This document shows, piece after piece, positions 44,035-52,082 of a DNA stretch of 64,000 nt. Under the pieces are notes generated by a model. It saw only the letters and a program-made list of their open reading frames with translations, ran no database searches and was not told where the DNA came from. The translations under genes and the position numbers were made by a program. Within the stretch, counting starts at the first letter, position 1. Every line of letters begins with the position of its first letter. This DNA comes from Caulobacter segnis (lineage in GTDB: Bacteria > Pseudomonadota > Alphaproteobacteria > Caulobacterales > Caulobacteraceae): the NCBI RefSeq assembly GCF_029543125.1, contig NZ_JARQWW010000001.1:434001-498000 (forward strand), given 5' to 3'.

Positions 44035-44294
44035 ACGCGACCATCGAGGACACCGTCAGCGCCCATCTCCTGCTGGCCCGCCTGCCCGTGTGCGTCCAGT
44101 CCCTGGCAAACGCCCGGGCCGCCGCTCTCATCGGCGTGCACGACCTGAATGACGACCCGGAAGGAATCGAAGCCTTTGCGCGGGACCTGGAGGACAGCTG
44201 CAGCGGCTATGAGCCCATGGCGCTGGACGTGTTGCAGCTGGCGGCGGCCGTCCGGCTGATCGGCGCGACGGCGGCGAGCCGCAGACGGCGATGA
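44031..44294 (+). CDS. Small hypothetical protein in the cyanophycin operon
   Basis: 87 aa starting with GTG overlapping the cphB stop (GTGA); its own stop overlaps the next ATG (ATGA). Predicted mostly helical (TVSAHLLLARLPVCVQSLANARAAALIGVHDL; YEPMALDVLQLAAAVRLIG) with an Arg-rich end. No family recognised. The tight coupling on both sides implies it is a real protein made with the cyanophycin enzymes. Confidence 0.65.
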   Translation: MNATIEDTVSAHLLLARLPVCVQSLANARAAALIGVHDLNDDPEGIEAFARDLEDSCSGYEPMALDVLQLAAAVRLIGATAASRRRR

Positions 44295-45244
44295 CCGCTT
44301 TGTGGACCGCAAAGGACCAGCCTCCGACGAAGGAGGGGTCGGACGCCCTGGCGCAGTTCATCCGGGCGTTGGAGCGCCGCGGGTACCTGTTCGTCACGCC
44401 GGGGGGCGCGACCATCGCCCTCAACCGCCGCGGACGGGCTGACGAGGCCCGCACCTTGCGCGACATATTCGGCTGGAGTCTGGATTTCGCCGAGAAGGAC
44501 CTGGAGCCCGGGCTTTTCGCCCTGGCGACGCGCGCAGGAATCCTGCGCTCTAACGGTGACCGTTGGCGCAGCCTCGTGCGCATCTCGACGGTGGAGGGAC
44601 GCCTCTTCGCCCACTCGGCCTATCCGCCCAAGGCCGCCGACGCGGTCTTTCTTGGCCCCGACACCTATCGCTTCGCCCGTCTGGCGGCCGCCGAGGCGGC
44701 GAAGGGCGGACAATCCGTGCTCGACGTCGGAACGGGCGCCGGGGTGGGGGCGATCATCGCGTCATCGCGCCTTCCCCGGGCGCGGGTGACCGCCTGCGAC
44801 ATCAATGCGGCTGCGCTTTATCTGGCGCAGGCCAACGCCGAGGCCAACGGGCGCCCTGTCGAGTTTGTCCTGAGCGACGGGCTCAGCGGCGTGGCGGGCG
44901 GCTTCGACCTCATCATCGCCAATCCGCCGTTCATCAGCGGCAGGTTCGGCCGCGTCTATCGTGACGGCGGCGCCGACAGGGGGCTGGAGGTTCCCATGGC
45001 CTGGGCGCGCGAAGGCGCGCAACGGCTCAATCGCGCAGGCCGCATGCTGATCTACACCGGAAGCCCGATCGTGGACGCGGAAGATGCGTTTCGCCGGCGG
45101 CTGGAGCAGATGCTGCCCGGCCTTGGCCTGCGGCTGGACTACGAGGAGATCGACCCGGACATTTTCGGCGGCATGCTGGAGCGTTCCGATTACCGTGGTG
45201 TCGAACGCCTTGCGGCGGTGGCGGCCGTCATCCGACGTCCCTGA
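44291..45244 (+). CDS. Class I SAM-dependent methyltransferase (NPPF type) in the cyanophycin operon
   Basis: 317 aa. An N-terminal region (1-130) of mixed structure precedes a Rossmann methyltransferase: motif I VLDVGTGAGVGAIIA near residue 143, VTACDINAAAL, and IIANPPFISGRFG near residue 213. The NPPF tetrapeptide is typical of enzymes methylating planar amino groups (glutamine side chains, adenine N6, PrmC-like). It overlaps the preceding ORF by 4 bases and is the last gene of the operon. The substrate is unknown; modification of cyanophycin or of a linked protein is a guess. The C-terminal region ends IRRP. Confidence 0.85.
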   Translation: MTALWTAKDQPPTKEGSDALAQFIRALERRGYLFVTPGGATIALNRRGRADEARTLRDIFGWSLDFAEKDLEPGLFALATRAGILRSNGDRWRSLVRISTVEGRLFAHSAYPPKAADAVFLGPDTYRFARLAAAEAAKGGQSVLDVGTGAGVGAIIASSRLPRARVTACDINAAALYLAQANAEANGRPVEFVLSDGLSGVAGGFDLIIANPPFISGRFGRVYRDGGADRGLEVPMAWAREGAQRLNRAGRMLIYTGSPIVDAEDAFRRRLEQMLPGLGLRLDYEEIDPDIFGGMLERSDYRGVERLAAVAAVIRRP

Positions 45245-45266
45245 GCGCGCAGCGAAGCTCCCGCGG

Positions 45267-45989
45267 TCAGACGGTCTCCTCGTAGAGCCGCAGATAGGCC
45301 GGATCGAACTCGCCAAGCTCGACAAGCCCGTCCCAGTCCAGAACCGTGATCTGCACCCCGGTCCGCTCGATGAGGCCGGCCCGTCGAAGGGTCATCATGC
45401 TGCGGTTGGCGTGGACGGCGGTGATGCCCAGAATGTCGGCCAACTCGGGTTGCGTGAAGGGCATGATGAAGGCTTCCGGTCCGCCCAGGCCGGCTGCGCG
45501 GGAACGCAGGGCGAGTTCACAGATGAGGTGGGCGGTGCGGGCCTGGGCTTCGAGCCGGCCCAGGCCATAGAGCCACTGACGGTGGATCGCCGCGTCTATG
45601 ACCGTCTCGAGCCACAGCAGGCGGGTCAGATGCGGTTGCTCCTCGGTCATGCGGCGCAGCCTGGCATGAGAGGCTGACATCACGACGCAGTCGGTGAGCG
45701 CCACCACCCCGTGGTCCATCTGCTTCATGAGGAAGCTGTGCAGATCGAGAAAGTCGCCCGCGAGGTTCACCTGGGTGATCTGGCGCGCGCCGGTCGGTCC
45801 GCCGACGAAGCGCGAGCAGAAGCCTTCGACGAGGAGCGTGCTCTGGCCGGGGCGTTCGCCGGCGCGGACGATCTCGCCCCCGCGCGGGACGCGGCGAGGC
45901 GGCTCCAGCAACCCTTCCAGGTATCGGGCCTCGGCCGCCGACACCTCGTCGCGACGCTTGAGCTTGGCGATGAGGTGGTCGACGGACAT
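45267..45989 (-). CDS. Crp/Fnr-family transcriptional regulator
   Basis: 240 aa. cNMP-binding-like domain about 15-125 (GEIVRAGERPGQSTLLVEGFCSRFV; GDFLDLHSFL), dimer helix (RQWLYGLGRLEAQARTAHLICEL) and Crp HTH about 170-215 (MPFTQPELADILGITAVHANRSMMTLRRAGLIE). It converges with the cyanophycin operon 22 bases away and could govern nearby stress genes. It is a paralogue of the regulators at 47916 and 37919. Ligand unknown. Confidence 0.9.
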   Translation of the reverse strand: MSVDHLIAKLKRRDEVSAAEARYLEGLLEPPRRVPRGGEIVRAGERPGQSTLLVEGFCSRFVGGPTGARQITQVNLAGDFLDLHSFLMKQMDHGVVALTDCVVMSASHARLRRMTEEQPHLTRLLWLETVIDAAIHRQWLYGLGRLEAQARTAHLICELALRSRAAGLGGPEAFIMPFTQPELADILGITAVHANRSMMTLRRAGLIERTGVQITVLDWDGLVELGEFDPAYLRLYEETV

Positions 45990-46061
45990 GACGTGACGCT
46001 CCCGGGTGGCTGAGCCAAGACAAAGCCTGTTCCTTCGGAGGGTTCCGGCCGTGGCTGGCGC

Positions 46062-46268
46062 TCAGCGCGGCGGCGACAGGTTGTTGGAGCCGTCTTGGGG
46101 CGCCCGGTCACCTCCCGGCATTGGCCGCAAGCCGTCGCATTGGCTCAGGGCGATGGCGCCCCAACCCAGAAAGACCACGAGGACCAGCCAGATGAGCGGA
46201 TGGACCTTGTGACGCTTCATCCCGGACGGCGCGCGCTCTTCTTTCTGGTCGTTGAGCGGCTGCTTCAT
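46062..46268 (-). CDS. Small single-span membrane protein
   Basis: 68 aa: a charged N terminus (NDQKEERAPSGMKRHKVH), one hydrophobic helix (LIWLVLVVFLGWGAIAL) and a Pro/Asp-rich tail. Its ATG overlaps the stop of the upstream gene (ATGA), so both are made together. No family recognised. Confidence 0.6.
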   Translation of the reverse strand: MKQPLNDQKEERAPSGMKRHKVHPLIWLVLVVFLGWGAIALSQCDGLRPMPGGDRAPQDGSNNLSPPR

Positions 46269-46582
46269 CGGTGATCGTCTCCGGCCAGGTCGTCTTCGGC
46301 AAAGTAGTGGATGGTTCCGGCGATGTTGTTGAAGCGGTCGTGGATGCGCACCTCCACCTCGTGGCCCAGCTGAGCCAGCAGCAGAGCGGTCTGGCGCGCG
46401 CATTGCTCGGCCCGGCCGCCGGAGAGAAACATCAGATCGCCGGTCGCCGGGCAAACCAGCCGCCACCCCCCGTCCACCGGGGCCACATCGAGCCGCGCCG
46501 GCCTTGCCTGCGAGCCGCCCTTCAGCTCGGCTTCCAGATTGACCGCCGACAAAGACGCCTTCGAACGATCCCTTGCTTGCAT
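46265..46582 (-). CDS. Small hypothetical protein (DUF2188-like)
   Basis: 105 aa from the ATG at 46582, which has GGAGG at a 6-base distance; the ATG two codons earlier is too close to it. The protein has a beta-rich region (DVAPVDGGWRLVCPATGDLMFLSGG) then an alpha segment (QTALLLAQLGHEVEVRIHDRFNNIAG). The pattern loosely resembles short DUF2188-type stress proteins but this is not certain. Confidence 0.55.
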   Translation of the reverse strand: MQARDRSKASLSAVNLEAELKGGSQARPARLDVAPVDGGWRLVCPATGDLMFLSGGRAEQCARQTALLLAQLGHEVEVRIHDRFNNIAGTIHYFAEDDLAGDDHR

Positions 46583-46612
46583 GATCATCCTCCACATCGT
46601 GCGCGGCGGAAA

Positions 46613-47689
46613 TCATCGGGGAGGCATGCAAGTTCCGCCTGGCCGTGGGGATCGGCGCCGAACTCGGCGCAGAGCGACGAAGGCCGCCCCGGGAATCGAA
46701 ACGCGCGCGGTCTCGGGGCCCGCCTGGCCGTCGGCGAGCACCTCCAGGGCGACGAGCGCGCCGCCCTGCTCGCATGCGACCAGCATCCGCCGCTCATCCT
46801 CCATAAGCATGAAGTGACGCGGGGAGGCGCAGCCGACAGGGGCGGTTCCCATAAGCTCTAGCGAGCCTTGTCCATCGACGGCGAAGGTCGTCATGCTGTC
46901 GTCGCCGCGCGTGGTCACATAGAGGCGGCGGCCTGCGCGATCGAGGGCGATGTGTCCGCCCAGATCACCATTTTCGGGACGGCGGACGGTCGGATTTCTC
47001 GCTAAGAGGCCAAGGCTTCCGTCGGCCCGGACCTCCAGCGTGCAGATGCAGCAGTCAAGCTCGGTGAGAAGCCAGGCGACCGGCAAGCTCGGATGAAAGA
47101 CGATGTGCCTTGGCCCCTGGCCGGGATCGGCCGCGAAGGCCGGCCTGGCGCCGCTCAGCGCCCCGGATACGCCGTCATAGTCGTGAACCACGACCTCGTC
47201 GGTCCCAAGGTCGGTGTGATAGAGCCGCCCGGCATGGAACCGTACGCAGTGGGCATGCGGCCCGTCCTGACGCGTCCTGTCGGGGCCGCCGCCCGCGCCG
47301 GCGTAGGTCGATGGCGGCGAAGCCAGATATCCGCCCTCCCCGGCCACCTTGAAGAGCGCCACGCTGCCGCTGGCGTAGTTGGCCGCCGCGACGATCTCGC
47401 CGCGCGGGTCGAACGCCACGAAGCAGGGCGCAGCCCCGCCCGTCCCGGCCGCCGCGATCCGTCGCCAGCCGCAGCGGCCATGCGGACGCGCCATCACCAG
47501 GGCGCCGTCATCGCTTTCGTCGACGAAGCACCAAAGACCCCGGCGAGGATCGTACGCCCCGAACGACGCGTTGCGCAGCGCGCGGCTGCGGCCGACAAGA
47601 GTGAGACTTTCAGCGGCCCGATCGAAGGCGACGGTCGCGACGCCGCCGGGATCGTAGTTGCCGACGGTGAGGGCGATGGCGGGCTGCAT
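46613..47689 (-). CDS. Lactonase-family seven-bladed beta-propeller (Pgl-like)
   Basis: 358 aa. Motifs of the 6-phosphogluconolactonase-like propeller family (Lactonase PF10282): NASFGAYDP, VANYASGSVALFKV, DGPHAHCVRFH with the His cluster, GQGPRHIVFHP, VGCASPRHFMLMED. No signal peptide. It may hydrolyse a sugar lactone in the cytoplasm. The ATG at 47689 starts immediately before the first blade; the open frame upstream is not conserved-looking. The 31-base gap to the DUF gene suggests co-transcription. Confidence 0.88.
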   Translation of the reverse strand: MQPAIALTVGNYDPGGVATVAFDRAAESLTLVGRSRALRNASFGAYDPRRGLWCFVDESDDGALVMARPHGRCGWRRIAAAGTGGAAPCFVAFDPRGEIVAAANYASGSVALFKVAGEGGYLASPPSTYAGAGGGPDRTRQDGPHAHCVRFHAGRLYHTDLGTDEVVVHDYDGVSGALSGARPAFAADPGQGPRHIVFHPSLPVAWLLTELDCCICTLEVRADGSLGLLARNPTVRRPENGDLGGHIALDRAGRRLYVTTRGDDSMTTFAVDGQGSLELMGTAPVGCASPRHFMLMEDERRMLVACEQGGALVALEVLADGQAGPETARVSIPGAAFVALRRVRRRSPRPGGTCMPPR

Positions 47690-47729
47690 GTCCGGCTCCG
47701 GGCGTACGGCCTGCGCGGCCGCCCTGGTC

Positions 47730-47754
47730 AACCGCCCGCCCGTCCGGCGGTTCC
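47730..47754 (-). promoter_or_regulatory. Possible EcfG-like promoter of the lactonase
   Basis: On the minus strand GGAAC (47754-47750), 16 bases, GGTT (47733-47730). The -35 is perfect and the -10 has G for C. The ATG follows 41 bases later. GC-rich context lowers confidence. Confidence 0.4.
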
Positions 47755-47915
47755 GGCCAGCGGCCCACAAGGGGTCCGGACCGGCGCCGCCCCAAGCCCG
47801 GCTGGCCGCGGCGCCGGCGGGTTGTGGTCCACCACTCATAGGCGATCGCGCACAGAACAGCCGCACCGGCCTGCGGGGCGCGCAGGCCTTCGGACCTCCG
47901 CAAGGCTCAGCCTTG

Positions 47916-48656
47916 TTACAGGCCCCTGCGGGCGGCGGGCTCATCCCGGTCCTGCAGGTGCAGATAGTTGGGATTGAACATGGCCGCGGCCTCAAGACGT
48001 CCGAGGTCCAGGATCTCCACGTGCCGGCCGCGAAGCGTGAGTGCGCCCGAGCGCCGCAGCTCCTGGAGGGTGCGGTTCACGTGAACCGTAGAAAGGCCCA
48101 GCGAGTCGGCCAGTTCGGCCTGGGTGAGCGGCAGTTCGAAGACCCCGCCGTCGGTCAGCTGAACCGCCGACAGCCGGTGGTAGAGTTCGCAAAGCAGGTG
48201 GGCCAGGCGCTCCAACGCCGTCCGCTGGCCGATATTGACGACCCACTCGCGGGTGATCGCCTCATCCACCAGCGTCGACCACCAAAGCGCCCGCGTCAGC
48301 CGCGGAAAGCGCTCAAGAATATCGAGCACGGCCTCGCGCGAGAGCGTCGCCACGGTGGTCGGGGTCAGGGCGCCGATCGAATGATCCATGCTCTCCAGAA
48401 TGAAGACACGCAGATCGCAAAGATCGCCCGGCACGAAGAAGCCGAGAATCGATCGCCGGCCGTCGGGGAGCATCTTGTACCGGCAGGCCAGGCCTTCCTG
48501 GATGAGATTGACCCCGCCCGTCGGGTCGTTCTCGTGGATGATGGACTCGCCCGCCGCCAATCTGCGGGTGCGCCCGGCGGCCTCGACGAGGGCCTGCTTC
48601 TCCTCCGCGTTCAGCGGCGCGAAGTTCTCCAGCTTACGGATCAGGGTGAGGCCCAT
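47916..48656 (-). CDS. Crp/Fnr-family transcriptional regulator
   Basis: 246 aa from the ATG at 48656. Sensor domain about 10-125 (GESIIHENDPTGGVNLIQEGLACRYKML; GFFVPGDLCDLRVFI), dimer helix (INIGQRTALERLAHLLCELYHRL-like) and HTH about 175-220 (LPLTQAELADSLGLSTVHVNRTLQELRRSGAL). It closely follows the Crp subgroup found in several copies in Caulobacterales and rhizobia. It is the best template for the decayed copy at 50940-51368. Confidence 0.9.
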   Translation of the reverse strand: MGLTLIRKLENFAPLNAEEKQALVEAAGRTRRLAAGESIIHENDPTGGVNLIQEGLACRYKMLPDGRRSILGFFVPGDLCDLRVFILESMDHSIGALTPTTVATLSREAVLDILERFPRLTRALWWSTLVDEAITREWVVNIGQRTALERLAHLLCELYHRLSAVQLTDGGVFELPLTQAELADSLGLSTVHVNRTLQELRRSGALTLRGRHVEILDLGRLEAAAMFNPNYLHLQDRDEPAARRGL

Positions 48657-49022
48657 TGGTCGAACCTCGCTTTCGCGCTGACGGATCACCGCGGGGCACA
48701 CTGCTTGGCGACGGAAGGCAGAAGAATTTGCAGATCGACCGGCTTGATCAAGTGGATTCCGCCCTCGACGGCATCATCCACGGCCTCCGGATCGTATCCC
48801 GTGGCGCTCAGCAGGCGGCGTTCGCGCTTCACCAGTGTTTCGCCGGGGCCGGCGACGACTCGGGCCTGCGCGGTCTTGCGGACGCCACCGCGCCCACATC
48901 GGCGCAGCATGTGTCGATCATCGCGCGCCTGCGGGGCGACTAGGGACCATCGGCGACGGCGTCTTCGCCCCCCACGCGGCCCGGTCAACCGTCGGCGTCG
49001 GTGACCAGCGCGCGGGCGCGCA
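48657..49022. other. Gap with only a receiver relic
   Basis: Apart from the receiver fragment, this 366-base stretch between the Crp gene and the hemerythrin gene contains no gene I can support. Open frames on both strands have Arg/Gly-rich compositions expected from high-GC shadow frames. Confidence 0.5.
48686..48848 (-). pseudogene. Response-regulator receiver fragment
   Basis: Minus-strand codons read KRERRLLSATGYDPEAVDDAVEGG then IHLIKPVDLQILLPSVAKQ, which matches the last third of a CheY-like receiver (alpha4 to alpha5 with the conserved Lys-Pro). The upstream part carrying the phosphorylated Asp was not found in any frame. It is probably a relic. Confidence 0.45.
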
Positions 49023-49571
49023 TCAGGCCAGACGGATGGACTGGGCGTTCAGCAAGGTCGTCAGGCGGAGGTTCTGCGCCTCCGGCAAAGCCGAGCGCAG
49101 GCGCGGAAAGACCGTGGCCTCCTCTTCGGCCATGTGGGTCTCCAAGAGCGCCTTCAGAGCCCTGGCGTCCTCGATCCAATCAGGATGATCGGCGGGTCGA
49201 TCGCGCAGGGACGCCAGGAGAATCTTGATCTCGGCGTGATCGTCGAAGAGCGATTTTTCACCAGCGCCGCCCAGTGCGCGCAGGGCCGGATAGATCACGG
49301 TCTCCTCTGCATAAGCATGTTTGGACAGGCCCCACTCGATCTTGGCCAGCAGGAGCTTTCGCCTGAGGCGCGCCTGCGGGGGCGTGTCCATGGCGCGATC
49401 AAGGAGCGACATGACCACCTTGTGCTCGGCGGCCAGCACCTGGTCCCACGGTCCGGCGACCGCGCTGGCGCCCTGCGCGAGAAGCTTGCGCAGGTGAACC
49501 AGACCCAAACCCAGAGCGAAGCCAAGGGCGAGCGGCCCGCGCCAACGGCGCCTTGTGGTCCTGTCAGACAT
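49023..49571 (-). CDS. Hemerythrin HHE-domain protein with N-terminal membrane segment
   Basis: 182 aa. A short hydrophobic stretch (PLALGFALGLGLVHL) follows a basic start, then a four-helix hemerythrin-type domain: AAEHKVVMSLL, KHAYAEETVIYPAL, FDDHAEIKILL and LETHMAEEEATVFPRL, each offering His or Glu for a di-iron site. Such proteins bind oxygen, nitric oxide or iron, or signal redox. It is clustered with catalase and other stress genes. Confidence 0.9.
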   Translation of the reverse strand: MSDRTTRRRWRGPLALGFALGLGLVHLRKLLAQGASAVAGPWDQVLAAEHKVVMSLLDRAMDTPPQARLRRKLLLAKIEWGLSKHAYAEETVIYPALRALGGAGEKSLFDDHAEIKILLASLRDRPADHPDWIEDARALKALLETHMAEEEATVFPRLRSALPEAQNLRLTTLLNAQSIRLA

Positions 49572-49648
49572 CGTTCGGGCTCTTTCTTCAGGTGAACCTT
49601 GCTTGCGCCCGGCCGGACGGCCGAAGCGCAGGCCTGTCGTTCGAAAGT

Positions 49649-49867
49649 TCAGGCATGGCCGGGTGTGGCGGGCGCTCCCGGCCGCAGCCGGCTCCAGAAC
49701 CGTTCATGGAAGGCGAAGGCGACGGTCTGCACCATGGGCTCGACGATGCCGATGGCGAGCGCGGCCTTCCAGCTGCGGGTCAGGGCGTAGGCCACGCAAA
49801 TCGCCACGGTCAGATGCATCAAGGCGTAGCTGGCGGTCTTGAGGCAGGTGACCTTCATGCACGACAT
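49649..49867 (-). CDS. DUF2061 family membrane protein
   Basis: 72 aa: KTASYALMHLTVAICVAYALTRSWKAAL then IGIVEPMVQTVAFAFHERFW, the DUF2061 pattern with two membrane helices and a conserved ExxxQTxxxxxHE motif. It starts 6 bases after the catalase stop, probably in the same transcript. A start at 49858 is possible. Function of the family is unknown. Confidence 0.85.
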   Translation of the reverse strand: MSCMKVTCLKTASYALMHLTVAICVAYALTRSWKAALAIGIVEPMVQTVAFAFHERFWSRLRPGAPATPGHA

Positions 49868-49873
49868 GGCCGC

Positions 49874-50785
49874 CTACCGCGCAACCGGCGTGGTCGAACC
49901 CGCCCCGGGACCGGCGCCCAGGTCGGCGCCCGTCACCGGATCGGCGTCCGGCCGGGACATGGTGCGCAGGGCGAAGGCCTCGACCGCGGCCTGCTCGTCG
50001 GCGGCAAGCTTCACGCTGGCCGCCCCGTCTCCTCCGTCGACGGCCATCTGTCCGGCGCGGTCACTGACGACCTCCCATTGCTCGCCGGAGTTCCAGGGTC
50101 CGCGGGCGGCGCCCTCGACCTCATCGTCGCCCTGAGACATGTCGTAATACTTGTCCGCGAACTCCGGCCGCCCGGGCAGCTTGCCGGCGGGGAAATTGGG
50201 CTCGATGGAGTAGAGGGCCTTCTCGAAGGACTTCTGGTGGGCCACCTCTCGGGTCATGAGGAAGGACAGGGCGTCCTTGATGCCCGCATCGTCCGTGACA
50301 TTGATCAGCCGCTCATAGACGATCTTGGCGCGGGACTCGGCGGCAATGTTGGAGCGCAGGTCGCAGGCCGGATCGCCGATCGAGTCCACGTACGCCGCCG
50401 TCCAGGGCACGCCGGCGGAGTTGATCAACGCGGGCGCCCCGCCGTAGAGGATCGACGTCGTATGGCTCTCGCCCCCCTGGTTGATCGCTATGTACATCTC
50501 GGCCTCCTCCATGGAGGCTTCGGCCAACTGGCCCTTGACGCCGCGATTCAGCATCGAGACGATGGACCCGATCACCTCCAGGTGGCTCAGCTCCTCCGTG
50601 GCGATGTCCAGCAACATGTCCTTGCGACCGGGATCTTCCTCGGCGAGGCCCTGAGTGAAGTAGCGCATGGCCGCGGCCAGCTCGCCCTGCGGGCCGCCGA
50701 ATTGCTCCAGCATCAGGGTGGCCAGGGCCGGGTTGGGCTCGTCCACCCGGACGGTATACATCAGACGCTTGTTGTGCATGAACAC
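49874..50785 (-). CDS. Manganese catalase
   Basis: 303 aa. Di-manganese ligands appear in GELAAAMRYFTQG (first Glu), EELSHLEVIGSIV (Glu and His), AESRAKIVYERL (Glu) and REVAHQKSFEKAL (Glu and His). It breaks down hydrogen peroxide without heme. The C-terminal tail (about 260-303) is Ala/Gly-rich as in other long forms. Expressed with DUF2061 and near the hemerythrin, it fits an oxidative stress module. Confidence 0.95.
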   Translation of the reverse strand: MFMHNKRLMYTVRVDEPNPALATLMLEQFGGPQGELAAAMRYFTQGLAEEDPGRKDMLLDIATEELSHLEVIGSIVSMLNRGVKGQLAEASMEEAEMYIAINQGGESHTTSILYGGAPALINSAGVPWTAAYVDSIGDPACDLRSNIAAESRAKIVYERLINVTDDAGIKDALSFLMTREVAHQKSFEKALYSIEPNFPAGKLPGRPEFADKYYDMSQGDDEVEGAARGPWNSGEQWEVVSDRAGQMAVDGGDGAASVKLAADEQAAVEAFALRTMSRPDADPVTGADLGAGPGAGSTTPVAR

Positions 50786-50939
50786 GGCGACACCTCGCGA
50801 AGGGCAGATGGGAATGTGCTGTTCTTAAGCGCCGGGCCGGGCCGTCGTTCCAAGCTCTACTTATCAAACTCCGTCATTTTACTGAATAGATACGGCTCAA
50901 TAGTGCAGTCAGATTAACTTATGTTATGGCCACGCAAGA

Positions 50940-51368
50940 TTACCGACCAATATCGACTGCGCCGAAGCTTTTGAAGGGGGCGGTCGAGGTGGAGGATGCT
51001 TGTCCGATGGCATCGGCAAGAACCTCCCGGGTGAACGGCACGGGAAAGCGTCCTTCGAACGCGAGGCTTCACCTGGCCATCCGGTCGTGCAGCTCGAGCA
51101 GAAGACGAACCACCCGCTCCCCGGCGTCTTGACGTCCGAGCCGCACGACAGGGTCGAGCAGCCGCACATCCTCCGGGCAGCGGCCCTGCCGCAGGCCGGC
51201 GCCGCCCGTCCGCAAGGCTGCGCTGGCGGCAGGCCCATCCCGACAGCATGATGCGCGGTATCGCGTTGCTGTCGCCCTCGCACGAAAGATGGCGCCGATC
51301 GGATGCGTCTGGATCGGCTCGGCGATTTTGGTGAGACGGTCACGACAGATTTCGTCGAGCGGATGCAT
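50940..51368 (-). pseudogene. Decayed Crp/Fnr-family regulator
   Basis: Pieces of a Crp/Fnr protein lie in order on the minus strand. HPIGAIFR is followed by a one-base shift near 51285 to CEGDSNAIPRIMLSGWACRQRSLADGRRR. After loss of the region following the LPG motif comes the dimer helix DPVVRLGRQDAGERVVRLLLELHDRM. Then an in-frame TGA and FEGRFPVPFTREVLADAIGQ, the start of the HTH, ending at TAA (50940) without the recognition helix. It is therefore a pseudogene with shifts, a stop, and truncation. The 51369-51524 stretch before it holds no gene. Confidence 0.7.
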
Positions 51369-51524
51369 GACGTTGATGTCGCGAATGAAGTGCTGCAACC
51401 GATCCACTCCGCCGCCCCGCCTCGTCATCAGCCCGCCTCGGACGTGCCCAGCCCCGATCGGGCCGACAAAGAACCGGAGCTGATGCGACCGGGGCCCCTG
51501 ACGGTTGACCGGGTCCGCTGACGG

Positions 51525-51764
51525 TTAATGCAGCCGCGCCCTGGCCCAGGCGCCGGCCACATCGAGGCTTTCGAAGGTCGCGCTGGGAGTGACGGCGCAG
51601 CGGCCAAAACCCGCCTCGAGGTAGAAGGCGCCCTGAAGCTGGCCGTGCTCGCTGCCGGCCAGCCTGACGATGACGCCGACAAGCTGGTCGTCGGCCAGCA
51701 TGAGGAACCCCTCGCGATCGGCGCTGTCGGTCGCGACAGTCACGGGCGTGAAGTCGATGCGCAT
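51525..51764 (-). CDS. Small hypothetical protein
   Basis: 79 aa with a regular alternation of strands (FTPVTVATDSADREGFLMLADDQLVGVIVRL; GAFYLEAGFGRC) and a short C-terminal helix. The pattern suggests a small beta-barrel-like fold. No signal peptide, no recognised family. The start lacks a clear ribosome-binding site. Confidence 0.55.
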   Translation of the reverse strand: MRIDFTPVTVATDSADREGFLMLADDQLVGVIVRLAGSEHGQLQGAFYLEAGFGRCAVTPSATFESLDVAGAWARARLH

Positions 51765-52082
51765 GTCGAACCCCTGGCTAGGCGTGCCCCGGAGTTACGA
51801 GCGATATCGCGTTTCGGATGACGCCCCCGTGAATGGGATTGTCAGCTTCGCCCGCGCGCTGCGCCCCGGTCACGCCGCCGGGCGCCGTCGATGCTCGACT
51901 TCGCCTGCGGATCAATCACTGCCTGCGGGTCGTTGGCGCAGGTACGCGCACGCGCAGATGGCCACCAGGCTCGACCGCTCCACCAACGCCTACGACGAGA
52001 CCGGCGCAGGCGCCGCGGCCCGGTCCGAAAACCCGGACCACGCCGCCCACTTCCCCGGGCGCTGACGTTCCGCTCGCCGCGC
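51765..52082. other. Intergenic gap
   Basis: This 318-base stretch lies between two minus-strand genes. I see no supported gene, RNA, or convincing terminator. It contains GC-rich sequence with short Gly/Arg/Pro open frames only. Confidence 0.5.

Noticed and set aside
50786..50851. GGAAC on the minus strand upstream of manganese catalase as an EcfG promoter
   Set aside because: The base run 16-17 positions downstream reads GCTT, not CGTT or GGTT.
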